Origin: Paramuribaculum sp.
Lineage (GTDB): Bacteria; Bacteroidota; Bacteroidia; Bacteroidales; Muribaculaceae
Length of the DNA: 9,637 bases
NCBI GenBank assembly: GCA_029062075.1
Contig: JAIDQW010000318.1
Coordinates: forward strand, 1 to 9,637
Reading direction: 5' to 3'
The position numbers were made by a program, and so were the translations under genes. This document shows positions 1 to 6,059 of the stretch, piece after piece (position 1 is the stretch's first letter; each line of letters opens with the position of its first letter). The notes beneath the pieces were generated by a model. It had not been told where the DNA came from. It saw only the letters and a list, made by a program, of their open reading frames with translations, and ran no database searches.

Positions 1-92
1 CCTCCGGGCTGACCGGACTTTGCTTTCTCTACCATAGCTGCGACGAGCACACGGATATTGTCTGCCGCAGAATCCATAATTTTTTTATCCAT
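1..92 (-). CDS. tkt: Transketolase, N-terminal fragment (runs off the window)
   Basis: The first 30 codons of a gene that continues beyond base 1. The protein begins MDKKIMDSAADNIRVLVAAM and continues to VEKAKSGQPGG, the N-terminal helix and first loop of transketolase. Transketolase is a cytoplasmic, thiamine-diphosphate-dependent enzyme that moves two-carbon units between sugar phosphates in the non-oxidative pentose phosphate pathway. The start at base 92 fits the family N-terminus and lies about 30 bases downstream of a good promoter; a second ATG at base 77 (residue 6) is a less likely alternative. The loop normally reads SGHPG, with a His that contacts substrate (His26 in E. coli TktA); here the codon is CAG, giving Gln. 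The fragment is too short to judge the rest of the active site. The MFS gene upstream is separated by a terminator, so this gene has its own transcript. Confidence 0.85.
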   Translation of the reverse strand, partial: MDKKIMDSAADNIRVLVAAMVEKAKSGQPG

Positions 93-122
93 ATAAATAA
101 ATGTGAATTGGATTTCACTGCA

Positions 123-154
123 CAAAAGTAGTTAAAAGAGGTAAAGTGTGCAAA
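123..154 (-). promoter_or_regulatory. Bacteroidota-type promoter of transketolase
   Basis: Read on the minus strand, a TTTG element (bases 154-151) is followed after exactly 20 bases by TACTTTTG (bases 130-123), which matches the Bacteroidota -7 box TAnnTTTG in full. Transcription would start near base 116, leaving a short A+T-rich leader of about 25 bases before the ATG at base 92. No Shine-Dalgarno sequence is visible, which is usual in this phylum. Confidence 0.7.
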
Positions 155-157
155 TAT

Positions 158-191
158 AAAAACGGCGACATCTAATGACGCCGCCGTTTTT
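158..191 (-). terminator. Intrinsic terminator after the MFS transporter
   Basis: A 10-base-pair stem (bases 158-167, AAAAACGGCG, against 182-191, CGCCGTTTTT) encloses a 14-base loop. On the minus strand the hairpin starts about 43 bases after the MFS stop codon and ends in a T-rich tail. The A-run on one side and T-run on the other would let it work in both directions, but there is no plus-strand gene for it to serve. It insulates the transketolase promoter just downstream. Confidence 0.7.
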
Positions 192-234
192 TCCTTATAT
201 ATAATATATATATCAGATAGTTCCCATCGATTCA

Positions 235-1596
235 TCAAACAGTTGCATCGCCGAGTGTGGGAATATCGGTGTTGACATTCTTCGAGCCTACAAGAGCGTA
301 GAAGAGAATGTAAACAGCGCAAGCGAGGGGCACAAAGTAGCTGATCATGTAGTTTGAACTCATGTCGGCAACCCATCCCTGAATAGCAACCATCACTGCA
401 CAACCGAATACCATTGTCATGAATGCGCCTGAAGCGATAGCAGTGTATTTACCGAGACCTTCAACAGCCATATTGAAAATACCGCCCCACATAACAGAGG
501 TGCAGAGACCCACAAGGAGGAATGCGAAGATTCCAACCGGAACATTAGCCCAGATTACGGAGAGCTCAGCCCAGTCGATACCGGGAACATTTACAGTCCA
601 GGCAGAGGGAGCGAACATACCGAAGAGAATGAGAACGATGCTTGCGATAGCAACTGTGGTAATCATTGCACGAGATGACACCTTGCCACCGATAACACCA
701 CCTACAAAACGACCGATAAGCATCATGAGCCAGTAAACGGCAACAATAAGACCAACGATACCGGCATCCATGCCCATACCGGCAACCTGACCGGCTGCGG
801 GAGTAACCGGAGCGGTGAGGTACTGGAGGATATATGTGGGAACACCCACTTCGATACCCATGTAAAGGAAGATAGCGAGGATACCGAGCTTGAAGTGACG
901 GAATGAGAAAGCGCTGTATTTGTCTTTCTGTCCGGCAGGTGCAGCCTTAGCGTGCTCTCTCTCCTCGATAGCTTTGAGGTCAGCGCGTTCAGGCTCGTCA
1001 ATCTTTGTGAAGAGAATCACAATGAAGGCGACGATGAAGATTCCGAGGGCGATAAAGAGTGCGGGGGTTGCATCACTCACCTTAGCTTTGGTTGCCTCAC
1101 CGATGAGAGCACCCATGATGATATACACGGCAACGGCGGCCGCACTGTTGAACACGCCGCCAATCTGGATAAGCTGGTTACCCTTGTTGCCGCCACCGCC
1201 GAGGATGTTGAGCATGGGGTTAACAACTGTGTTGAGCATACACATGCAGAGACCTCCGATGAAAGCACCGATGAGATATACCCAGAAAGCGCATCCCGAC
1301 AGACTTTCCCATCCGCTCATATACTGGATGGTGATAGCGATGATGCCGACGATAAGTGCAATAAGCGCGGTTTTTTTGTAGCCGCATTTTTTGATAAGCA
1401 TACCTGCGGGAATACCCATGACGAGATATGCGATAAAATTGCCGTAGTTACCTATCTGCGCCTGAAGGTTAGACGCTCCGAACTGGTTTTTCACGATAAC
1501 AGCCATCGGTGAACACAGGTTGGTCACAAAGGCAATCATAGCAAACAGGGCTATCATCACGATAATAGCACCCCATTGTTTAGCTTGGTTACTCAT
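235..1596 (-). CDS. FHS/FucP-like MFS sugar:proton symporter
   Basis: A 453-residue inner-membrane protein with about 12 hydrophobic segments. A charged central loop (about residues 195-230, rich in E, R and K, including DEPERADLKAIEEREHAK) separates two six-helix halves. Features shared with the fucose-galactose-glucose:H+ symporter family are a VVNPMLNILG segment in helix 4 (about residues 123-132), a YMGIEVGVPTYI segment after the central loop, MLIGRFVGG in helix 8, and GGIFNMAVEGLGKYTAIASG near helix 10. The length is normal for FucP/GlcP-type carriers (about 410-450). By family it should import a monosaccharide with protons, but the sugar cannot be read from the sequence. The start at base 1596 gives a good first helix and lies about 40 bases downstream of a candidate promoter. 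The transketolase gene follows but is insulated by a terminator. Confidence 0.85.
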   Translation of the reverse strand: MSNQAKQWGAIIVMIALFAMIAFVTNLCSPMAVIVKNQFGASNLQAQIGNYGNFIAYLVMGIPAGMLIKKCGYKKTALIALIVGIIAITIQYMSGWESLSGCAFWVYLIGAFIGGLCMCMLNTVVNPMLNILGGGGNKGNQLIQIGGVFNSAAAVAVYIIMGALIGEATKAKVSDATPALFIALGIFIVAFIVILFTKIDEPERADLKAIEEREHAKAAPAGQKDKYSAFSFRHFKLGILAIFLYMGIEVGVPTYILQYLTAPVTPAAGQVAGMGMDAGIVGLIVAVYWLMMLIGRFVGGVIGGKVSSRAMITTVAIASIVLILFGMFAPSAWTVNVPGIDWAELSVIWANVPVGIFAFLLVGLCTSVMWGGIFNMAVEGLGKYTAIASGAFMTMVFGCAVMVAIQGWVADMSSNYMISYFVPLACAVYILFYALVGSKNVNTDIPTLGDATV

Positions 1597-1633
1597 AAAG
1601 ATTGGTATTGATTTGAATTAAAATATTTTGCGG

Positions 1634-1667
1634 TAAAGTTAAATATTTTTTTCAGTATTGCGGCAAA
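1634..1667 (-). promoter_or_regulatory. Candidate promoter of the MFS transporter
   Basis: On the minus strand, TTTG (bases 1667-1664) precedes TAACTTTA (bases 1641-1634) by 22 bases. The -7 element matches TAnnTTT but ends in A rather than G, and the spacer is slightly long. The site fills the 81-base gap between yggS and the transporter, where I see no convincing terminator, so some read-through from yggS cannot be excluded. Confidence 0.4.
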
Positions 1668-1677
1668 AAGAGTGCAA

Positions 1678-2337
1678 TTATTGGCGTTCTCCGAAAATAT
1701 CGCTGCCAATTCTCACCATATTGCTCCCCTTCTCAACTGCGAGCTGCCAGTCGCCGCTCATACCCATACTGATATTTCGGAAAGCGGGATTATTCTTAAA
1801 TGCACCCTTCGCAAGCGCATCAAAGCACGCTTTGATAGCCGCAAAGTCCTTTGCCACACGGGTTTCGTCATCGGTATTGGAAGCCATTCCCATCACGCCG
1901 GTGACCTTAGCTCCAGTCATAGCGGCAGCTTCAGCTGCCACCTCCAGAAGTTCTTCCGGCGAGAATCCGAATTTGGTCTCCTCGGCAGCCACATGCACCT
2001 GCAGAAGCACCTCAACTGAACGCCCTATACGTTTAGCCTCGGCATCCACCGTCCGGAGAAGCTTGAGCGAGTCAATGCTCTGGATTGTGTGAACGAGCGG
2101 AACAACGGTTTTTACTTTGTTGGTTTGCAAATGTCCTATGAAGTGCCACTCTATATCAGCCGGCAGCGCGGGCACTTTCACAACCAGCTCCTGAGCCCTG
2201 CTCTCGCCGAAGATGCGCTGCCCCGCCGAGTAAGCGGACTCTATAGCCTCCACGGGGTGAAATTTAGACACCGCAACAAGGCGCACGCCGCCCGGAAGGC
2301 GGCGTGACAGTTCCTCTATTTTCTGACCCGGAGTCAT
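1678..2337 (-). CDS. yggS: YggS/PLPBP-family pyridoxal-phosphate homeostasis protein
   Basis: A 219-residue cytoplasmic protein of the YggS/PROSC family. These are TIM-barrel proteins that bind pyridoxal 5'-phosphate and keep its free level in balance but have no known catalytic activity. Family hallmarks are clear: LVAVSKFHP near the N-terminus, with the Lys that binds PLP as an internal aldimine; IFGESRAQEL; IEWHFIGHLQTNKVK; VHTIQSIDSLKLL; EETKFGF; and the C-terminal phosphate-binding stretch SMGMSGDW...GSNMVRIGSDIFGER. The frame stays open upstream to base 2430, but the ATG at base 2337 gives the normal family length and lies only 7 bases after the DUF4494 stop. The longer start would overlap that gene and add a non-homologous 31-residue tail. 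The tight spacing implies co-transcription, and probably translational coupling, with DUF4494. Confidence 0.92.
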   Translation of the reverse strand: MTPGQKIEELSRRLPGGVRLVAVSKFHPVEAIESAYSAGQRIFGESRAQELVVKVPALPADIEWHFIGHLQTNKVKTVVPLVHTIQSIDSLKLLRTVDAEAKRIGRSVEVLLQVHVAAEETKFGFSPEELLEVAAEAAAMTGAKVTGVMGMASNTDDETRVAKDFAAIKACFDALAKGAFKNNPAFRNISMGMSGDWQLAVEKGSNMVRIGSDIFGERQ

Positions 2338-2344
2338 CTGCTTG

Positions 2345-2788
2345 TCATTCAGCCGATTTTTCGCCGAGCTTAGCTTTATACACATCCATAAGAGGGGTTT
2401 CTGAAATCGACTGGATTTCAAAATCGGCAAGTGTGCCTTTCATTCCCTCCATAAAATTATCGTATGCTTCGCGGAGAGTGTTTGCAGCAACGAGTATCTG
2501 CGAAACAGACTTCTTTTCAGCCGCGGTTTTCTCATCGATAGTAATAAACGCCACTTTAACGAGCCACCATTTATCAGCGGTGTCGTCCCAGAAAATTTCC
2601 GAGATTTTGGTTCTCTTCACAGCACTCACGCTGAATTCTCCGGATATAAAAGGAGTCTGCTCCTCAATGATTCTTGCCTCTGCCTCAGTGAATGAGAGAG
2701 CATCAACAAGATACGGTTCATTCACTTTTTTGACAAGACCGTTTTCCATCATCTTGTCATAGCGAACTTTACATTCAAACCAGTTCAT
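2345..2788 (-). CDS. DUF4494 family protein of unknown function
   Basis: A 147-residue soluble protein with no signal peptide or membrane segment, beginning MNWFECKVRYDKMMENG. The N-terminal aromatic-rich strand, the YLVDALSFTEAEARIIEE segment (residues about 26-43) and the WWLVKVAFITIDEKT strand (about 73-87) fit the Bacteroidota-restricted DUF4494 family. No activity is established for the family and I see no catalytic motif. The C-terminal third has a predicted helix (AANTLREAYDNFMEGMKG). It sits 7 bases upstream of yggS, and this close arrangement suggests a shared transcript and perhaps a link to PLP or amino-acid metabolism, which is inference only. The peptidase stop lies 42 bases upstream with no hairpin between, so this pair may also be read from the peptidase transcript. 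Confidence 0.8.
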   Translation of the reverse strand: MNWFECKVRYDKMMENGLVKKVNEPYLVDALSFTEAEARIIEEQTPFISGEFSVSAVKRTKISEIFWDDTADKWWLVKVAFITIDEKTAAEKKSVSQILVAANTLREAYDNFMEGMKGTLADFEIQSISETPLMDVYKAKLGEKSAE

Positions 2789-2800
2789 ATTATATTTAAT

Positions 2801-2828
2801 CGTTAGTCGGGTTAGTCCGTTTAGTCTG
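2801..2828 (-). repeat. Imperfect 9-base tandem repeat, three units
   Basis: TTAGTC (GACTAA on the minus strand) occurs at 2803-2808, 2812-2817 and 2821-2826, a strict 9-base period with the intervening three bases varying. It fills most of the 42-base gap between the peptidase stop and the DUF4494 start. The spacing is close to one DNA turn, so it could be an operator, but it could also be a simple slippage product. Confidence 0.6.
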
Positions 2829-2830
2829 GG

Positions 2831-5074
2831 TTATTGCAAAAGGATTGTGCGGGATACTTTTACACCTTGTGAGGTGATAACAGTGAGCACATACACCCCC
2901 TTGGGGAGCGAGTCAGTAGAAATTTCCACAGAATCACCTTTACCGCTGCCTGAAGCCACAAGTGCTCCGACAAGTGAATACAAGCGGGCATCCAACGATT
3001 TTTCTCCGGCAACAACCGCCTGCACTCCACCGGAATGGAACGACACAGCGAAGCGGCGGTTTGTATCGGCATTGATATTACCGATTTCGGACGGTTTGCC
3101 AAGTAACTTTCTCATAGCCTCATCGGCATTGAGCTTGCCTGCACCCCATTGAGTGGCTACAGTGCCGGTTTGATTCTGAGGAATAGCAGTGGAGGTTATC
3201 AGTTCTTTCACATCTTCGACCTTAAGCGTGGGATCCGCCTCAAGAAGAAGGGCAATCGTACCGGTGACATAAGGCGTAGCCATCGAGGTGCCAGCCTCAC
3301 AGCCGTAAGGATTATTACGGGTGGTACCGTCAGGGGTATTGACTGTTGTGATTACATCTGCGGCGAGACCGTTGTCTTTAATATCCTGAGACTCTACATA
3401 ATATCTGCTGTAGCTTGACACCACGCCGAGACCGGGAGCACATATTTCAGGAAGAGTCTTGCCATTCACATCACCGTAAGAGGTGAAAGGGGCAATTCCG
3501 CCAATCTGATCTTCGGAATAATTGGCATAGCCCATCAACTGCGAGCTGAGTACCGGCCAGGTAGTACGAGTCATGTACGCACCCACGACTATCACATTTT
3601 CTCCACAGGCAATATTGTTTATGCTCTGATTGGGATTTCCCGCAGTGAAACCTTTAGCAAAGCTACCGTTCAGATTATCGGTAAAGGTCATGCCGCCACT
3701 GGCATAAGAATTAATTTTGGTGCCGTCTGAACCGGTGTAGATAAGCGCGGGCACAACATTAGAGTTACCGTTAGCTTTGAGGTACATCATTATCGTGATG
3801 TTAAACCTGTTATTGTTGTTATTTACTCCGGATGTTACATATACATAGGAATCGGCAGAGAATGACGAGGTGAAAGTGGAATTATGGGTTGCACCTTCCG
3901 CATTATCGTTTGACAGATAGAAGGCTGAACCTTCCGGAATAAAATCAGGGATATCTACTTTGGCGGTTATCTCTCCCGAGCTTTTATTCACCATAGCGAA
4001 TGCCATTGAAAAGCTGTTTGAATTATCACTCCAGGTATCCACTTCTCCATTCCAGGATGATTCGGCAGAGGGTGAGAGTATGGTTTTGACTTCGGGATTG
4101 GTTGCAAAATCGTTTTGCAAAGAAAGAGGAACAGTTCCATCGTTTCCAGCTGCAATGCAAATTATAATATCTTTCCCGATCTCGGCAAGAGCCTCATTAA
4201 CCAAATCAGTGCCGTCGTGCGGGCCCGGTACATAGCCTAACGATAGATTGAACACCCCCGGCTTACCGAGTTCTTTAGCCTTTTCAGCGAAAAGGTTGGC
4301 GGCAAGAACGATATTGTCGTTGTATAACGAACCAACGCAGGGATACATCAGAGCCTCCGGTGCCACTCCATAGTAAGGCACAGTTCTTGCAGAGTCCACC
4401 GACACCCTGTTGCCATATTTGATATAAGCGACTATTCCCTCCGAATCATATGAACCGCCCATAATACCGGCCACGTGTGTGGCATGGGTATCTGATGCAT
4501 TTTCAGTGCCGAATTTCAGAATTTCTTCAGGAGTGGTATAATCTGTTCTTATGGAATTTATTTCGGTAATGGTGGTCAATGAGATTATTCGGTTTTCTGT
4601 CTTCTCCTTATTATAGAAATTAATATGGTTTGGATCAAGACCCTGGTCCATCATGCCGAGCAGAATACCGTTGCCGCGATAATTCTGAGAAAAACCGTTG
4701 CTTATGCCCTCCTGCAGTTTATTCACAAAAGATGCCGGGCGAGCCTTATCCATCACCGGCTGTGCCTGCTCGCCAAATGACATAGCTTTAACAGCGGGGT
4801 TGGCTGCTATCTCTTCAGCCTTTTCAAGCGGCAGCGATATAACGGCAAACTGACCTTTGGTTGACAGCACGGACACTCCGGCTTGCTGAATGGCTGAGAT
4901 ATCCTCGCTGCTGTTCAGCTTTACAAGAGCGGAAATACGGGCTTCACCGGAATTTCTTGACGGATACATCTTAGACTGATGAATCATGAACCTTGCGGTA
5001 GGATTCAGTTTTGACTGGGCGAATATGCCGGCACCGGCACACAGCATCAGGGCAGTAAGAAGCAGCTTTTTCAT
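2831..5074 (-). CDS. Secreted S8 (subtilisin-like) serine peptidase with sorting-type C-terminus
   Basis: A 747-residue exported protease. Residues 1-20 (MKKLLLTALMLCAGAGIFAQ) form a signal peptide. Residues about 21-110 resemble an I9-like inhibitory propeptide (RISALVKLNSSEDISAIQQA...FAVISLPLEKAEEIA). The catalytic domain follows: Asp143 in GMMDQGLD, His197 in THATHVAGI, oxyanion-hole Asn311 in IAAGNDG and nucleophile Ser597 in AGTSMATPYV. The usual HGTH reads HATH here. About 285 residues separate Asn311 from Ser597, much more than in subtilisin; residues about 330-480, Asn/Ser-rich and beta-like, appear to be an inserted domain. The last ~85 residues, ending LPKGVYVLTVITSQGVKVSR then TILLQ, resemble a type IX secretion (type A) sorting domain, implying surface attachment or release. 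The frame is open 40 residues further upstream to 5194, but that stretch holds a terminator and promoter, and the signal peptide fixes the start at 5074. Substrate unknown. Confidence 0.9.
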   Translation of the reverse strand: MKKLLLTALMLCAGAGIFAQSKLNPTARFMIHQSKMYPSRNSGEARISALVKLNSSEDISAIQQAGVSVLSTKGQFAVISLPLEKAEEIAANPAVKAMSFGEQAQPVMDKARPASFVNKLQEGISNGFSQNYRGNGILLGMMDQGLDPNHINFYNKEKTENRIISLTTITEINSIRTDYTTPEEILKFGTENASDTHATHVAGIMGGSYDSEGIVAYIKYGNRVSVDSARTVPYYGVAPEALMYPCVGSLYNDNIVLAANLFAEKAKELGKPGVFNLSLGYVPGPHDGTDLVNEALAEIGKDIIICIAAGNDGTVPLSLQNDFATNPEVKTILSPSAESSWNGEVDTWSDNSNSFSMAFAMVNKSSGEITAKVDIPDFIPEGSAFYLSNDNAEGATHNSTFTSSFSADSYVYVTSGVNNNNNRFNITIMMYLKANGNSNVVPALIYTGSDGTKINSYASGGMTFTDNLNGSFAKGFTAGNPNQSINNIACGENVIVVGAYMTRTTWPVLSSQLMGYANYSEDQIGGIAPFTSYGDVNGKTLPEICAPGLGVVSSYSRYYVESQDIKDNGLAADVITTVNTPDGTTRNNPYGCEAGTSMATPYVTGTIALLLEADPTLKVEDVKELITSTAIPQNQTGTVATQWGAGKLNADEAMRKLLGKPSEIGNINADTNRRFAVSFHSGGVQAVVAGEKSLDARLYSLVGALVASGSGKGDSVEISTDSLPKGVYVLTVITSQGVKVSRTILLQ

Positions 5075-5094
5075 ACTTGGTAAATTTAGTGCCG

Positions 5095-5131
5095 TAAAGA
5101 TAGTGATTTTTTTAATAAGTGCGCTTACAAA
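5095..5131 (-). promoter_or_regulatory. Candidate promoter of the S8 peptidase
   Basis: TATCTTTA (bases 5102-5095 on the minus strand) is a good -7 box of the TAnnTTTG class with a terminal A, 20 bases before the ATG at 5074. The nearest TTTG (5131-5128) is 25 bases upstream, longer than the usual spacing of about 19-21, so the -33 element is doubtful. It also overlaps the T-run of the terminator belonging to the upstream gene pair. Confidence 0.4.
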
Positions 5132-5167
5132 AAAATTGCAGCCGGCAACCTTAGACTGTTTACCGGC
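5129..5167 (-). terminator. Terminator-like hairpin after the MNT-HepT pair
   Basis: On the minus strand GCCGGTAA (5167-5160) pairs with TTGCCGGC (5148-5141), an 8-pair stem including one G-U wobble, with an 11-base loop. It is followed by TGCAA and then seven T residues (5135-5129). It lies about 110 bases after the hepT stop, just before the peptidase promoter. The stem to T-run spacing is slightly long, so efficiency is uncertain. The rest of the gap (about 5168-5280) shows nothing I can support. Confidence 0.5.
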
Positions 5168-5280
5168 AGTATTTTTCAAACATAACAATAACAAGAATTG
5201 CGATAACGCAGGTAATTAGAAAACATAGCGGGTGTCGGGAATGGTTTCCGCTCAGAGCTGTCTGGTGTTAAAGGCGGGTC

Positions 5281-5646
5281 TTAAAAATCGGAGTAACCTA
5301 TATCCGATTCGATTATGAGGCGCTCAATATCTTTCTTTAGTAGCGGTATATGGCGAACGACTAATCCCCATAAGAATTCAGTTTCCACACTGTCATAGCC
5401 ATGAATTATTCTGTTGCGTGTACTGATTATTTCTCTGGCATTCGGTATCCCAAATGTAGGGTCTTGTTTTCTGATGCGATTGATAGCCTCTCCCATAATT
5501 TCGGTTTTGCGTTCCACAGCACAAATTCTCAGCCGATCTTTCTCAAACACGTCAAATCGTTTGGGATAATCAACAAAAAAACTTTCCAATTCATTTATTG
5601 CATCAAGCACATCCTGAAGGTGCTTGAGTATATACTCGTCAGCCAT
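5281..5646 (-). CDS. hepT: HepT-type HEPN RNase toxin (DUF86)
   Basis: A 121-residue all-helical protein of the HEPN superfamily, HepT/DUF86 branch. The diagnostic R-x4-H-x-Y motif is intact as RNRIIHGY: Arg77, His82 and Tyr84. The preceding helix AVERKTEIMGEAINRI is the other conserved segment. Family members are RNase toxins that act on RNA in the cytoplasm; the Tyr of HxY is the residue AMPylated by the partner MNT antitoxin. The ATG at 5646 lies inside the end of the antitoxin gene (ATGGCTGA overlap, 8 bases), so translation is probably coupled. Length is normal (about 110-140), and there is no sign of truncation. Activity is inferred from motifs only. Confidence 0.9.
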   Translation of the reverse strand: MADEYILKHLQDVLDAINELESFFVDYPKRFDVFEKDRLRICAVERKTEIMGEAINRIRKQDPTFGIPNAREIISTRNRIIHGYDSVETEFLWGLVVRHIPLLKKDIERLIIESDIGYSDF

Positions 5647-5944
5647 ATATTGTTTGCTTTGTGCGGTTGACGTTTTGGATAAAGTATTTGTTTTTCAATG
5701 CTTTTTCAACAACAAGATCTACTTTTCTTCCAAACAGTTTTTCAAGAGCCTCCTGAAAGTCAAAGAAATTAGCCACATAGTCCCATTTTTCATGGTCTGT
5801 AGTATCGAAATTCACGAGCAAATCCACATCGCTATCTTCATTAAACCTGTCTGTAAGGATAGAACCAAAAACAGAAAGGGTCTTAACCCTATGCTTGTGA
5901 CAAAGGTTGAATATTTGTGCCAAATTCAGTTCAATCAGTTTCAT
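5639..5944 (-). CDS. mntA: MNT-type nucleotidyltransferase antitoxin
   Basis: A 101-residue minimal nucleotidyltransferase of the polymerase-beta superfamily. The active-site signature G-S-x10-D-x-D is complete: Gly27-Ser28 in SVFGS, Asp39 and Asp41 in DSDVDLLV. The third acidic residue is Asp76 in GRKVDLVVE. In MNT-HepT pairs the antitoxin transfers AMP to the Tyr of the toxin's HxY motif and silences it; all residues needed for this are present. The frame is open back to base 6019, but the added residues would be encoded by the upstream terminator and promoter, so the ATG at 5944, about 19 bases after the -7 box, is the better start. The antitoxin is first in the operon and overlaps hepT by 8 bases. 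Confidence 0.9.
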   Translation of the reverse strand: MKLIELNLAQIFNLCHKHRVKTLSVFGSILTDRFNEDSDVDLLVNFDTTDHEKWDYVANFFDFQEALEKLFGRKVDLVVEKALKNKYFIQNVNRTKQTIYG

Positions 5945-5962
5945 TCGTAATGGATTTCTTGA

Positions 5963-5992
5963 CAAAGGTAATAAAAATAATGAACTGGCAAA
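5963..5992 (-). promoter_or_regulatory. Promoter of the MNT-HepT operon
   Basis: TTTG (5992-5989 on the minus strand) and TACCTTTG (5970-5963, a full match to TAnnTTTG) are 18 bases apart, slightly shorter than the usual Bacteroidota spacing. The -33 element begins only three bases after the terminator stem of the Sus operon, so the toxin-antitoxin pair appears to have its own independent transcription. Confidence 0.6.
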
Positions 5993-5995
5993 GAA

Positions 5996-6027
5996 AATAG
6001 CGGATGCCGAAACCGACATCCGCTATT
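5996..6027 (-). terminator. Terminator hairpin of the Sus operon
   Basis: An 11-pair perfect inverted repeat (5996-6006 against 6017-6027, arms reading AATAGCGGATG and CATCCGCTATT). On the minus-strand RNA it extends inward by a U-G wobble and two further C-G/G-C pairs to a four-base loop. It sits 33 bases after the stop of the last Sus-operon gene. The following T-run is short (TATTTTC), but the stem is very stable. Confidence 0.65.
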
Positions 6028-6059
6028 ATACAGATAATTGAAAACTCAACTATTACTTA

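Noticed and set aside
952..1512. A 186-codon open frame on the plus strand
   Set aside because: It lies wholly antisense to the MFS transporter, whose protein is clearly homologous to a family. The plus-strand product has no recognisable domain and no promoter or start signal.
2338..2430. A 31-residue N-terminal extension of YggS overlapping DUF4494
   Set aside because: The extension is not family-like, overlaps the upstream gene, and the ATG at 2337 gives the normal YggS length.
5075..5194. A 40-residue N-terminal extension of the S8 peptidase
   Set aside because: The stretch contains the terminator of the upstream pair and the -7 box of the peptidase. The signal peptide begins at the Met encoded at 5074, so the extension is a chance open frame.
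5227..5252. A possible second hairpin downstream of hepT (AGCGG against CCGCT)
   Set aside because: Only five pairs with a 16-base loop and no good T-run; the hairpin at 5141-5167 is a better terminator.
5945..6019. A 25-residue N-terminal extension of the MNT antitoxin that looks like a hydrophobic leader
   Set aside because: These bases hold the -7 and -33 elements and part of the Sus terminator. MNT proteins are cytoplasmic and start close to the MKLIEL-type segment.
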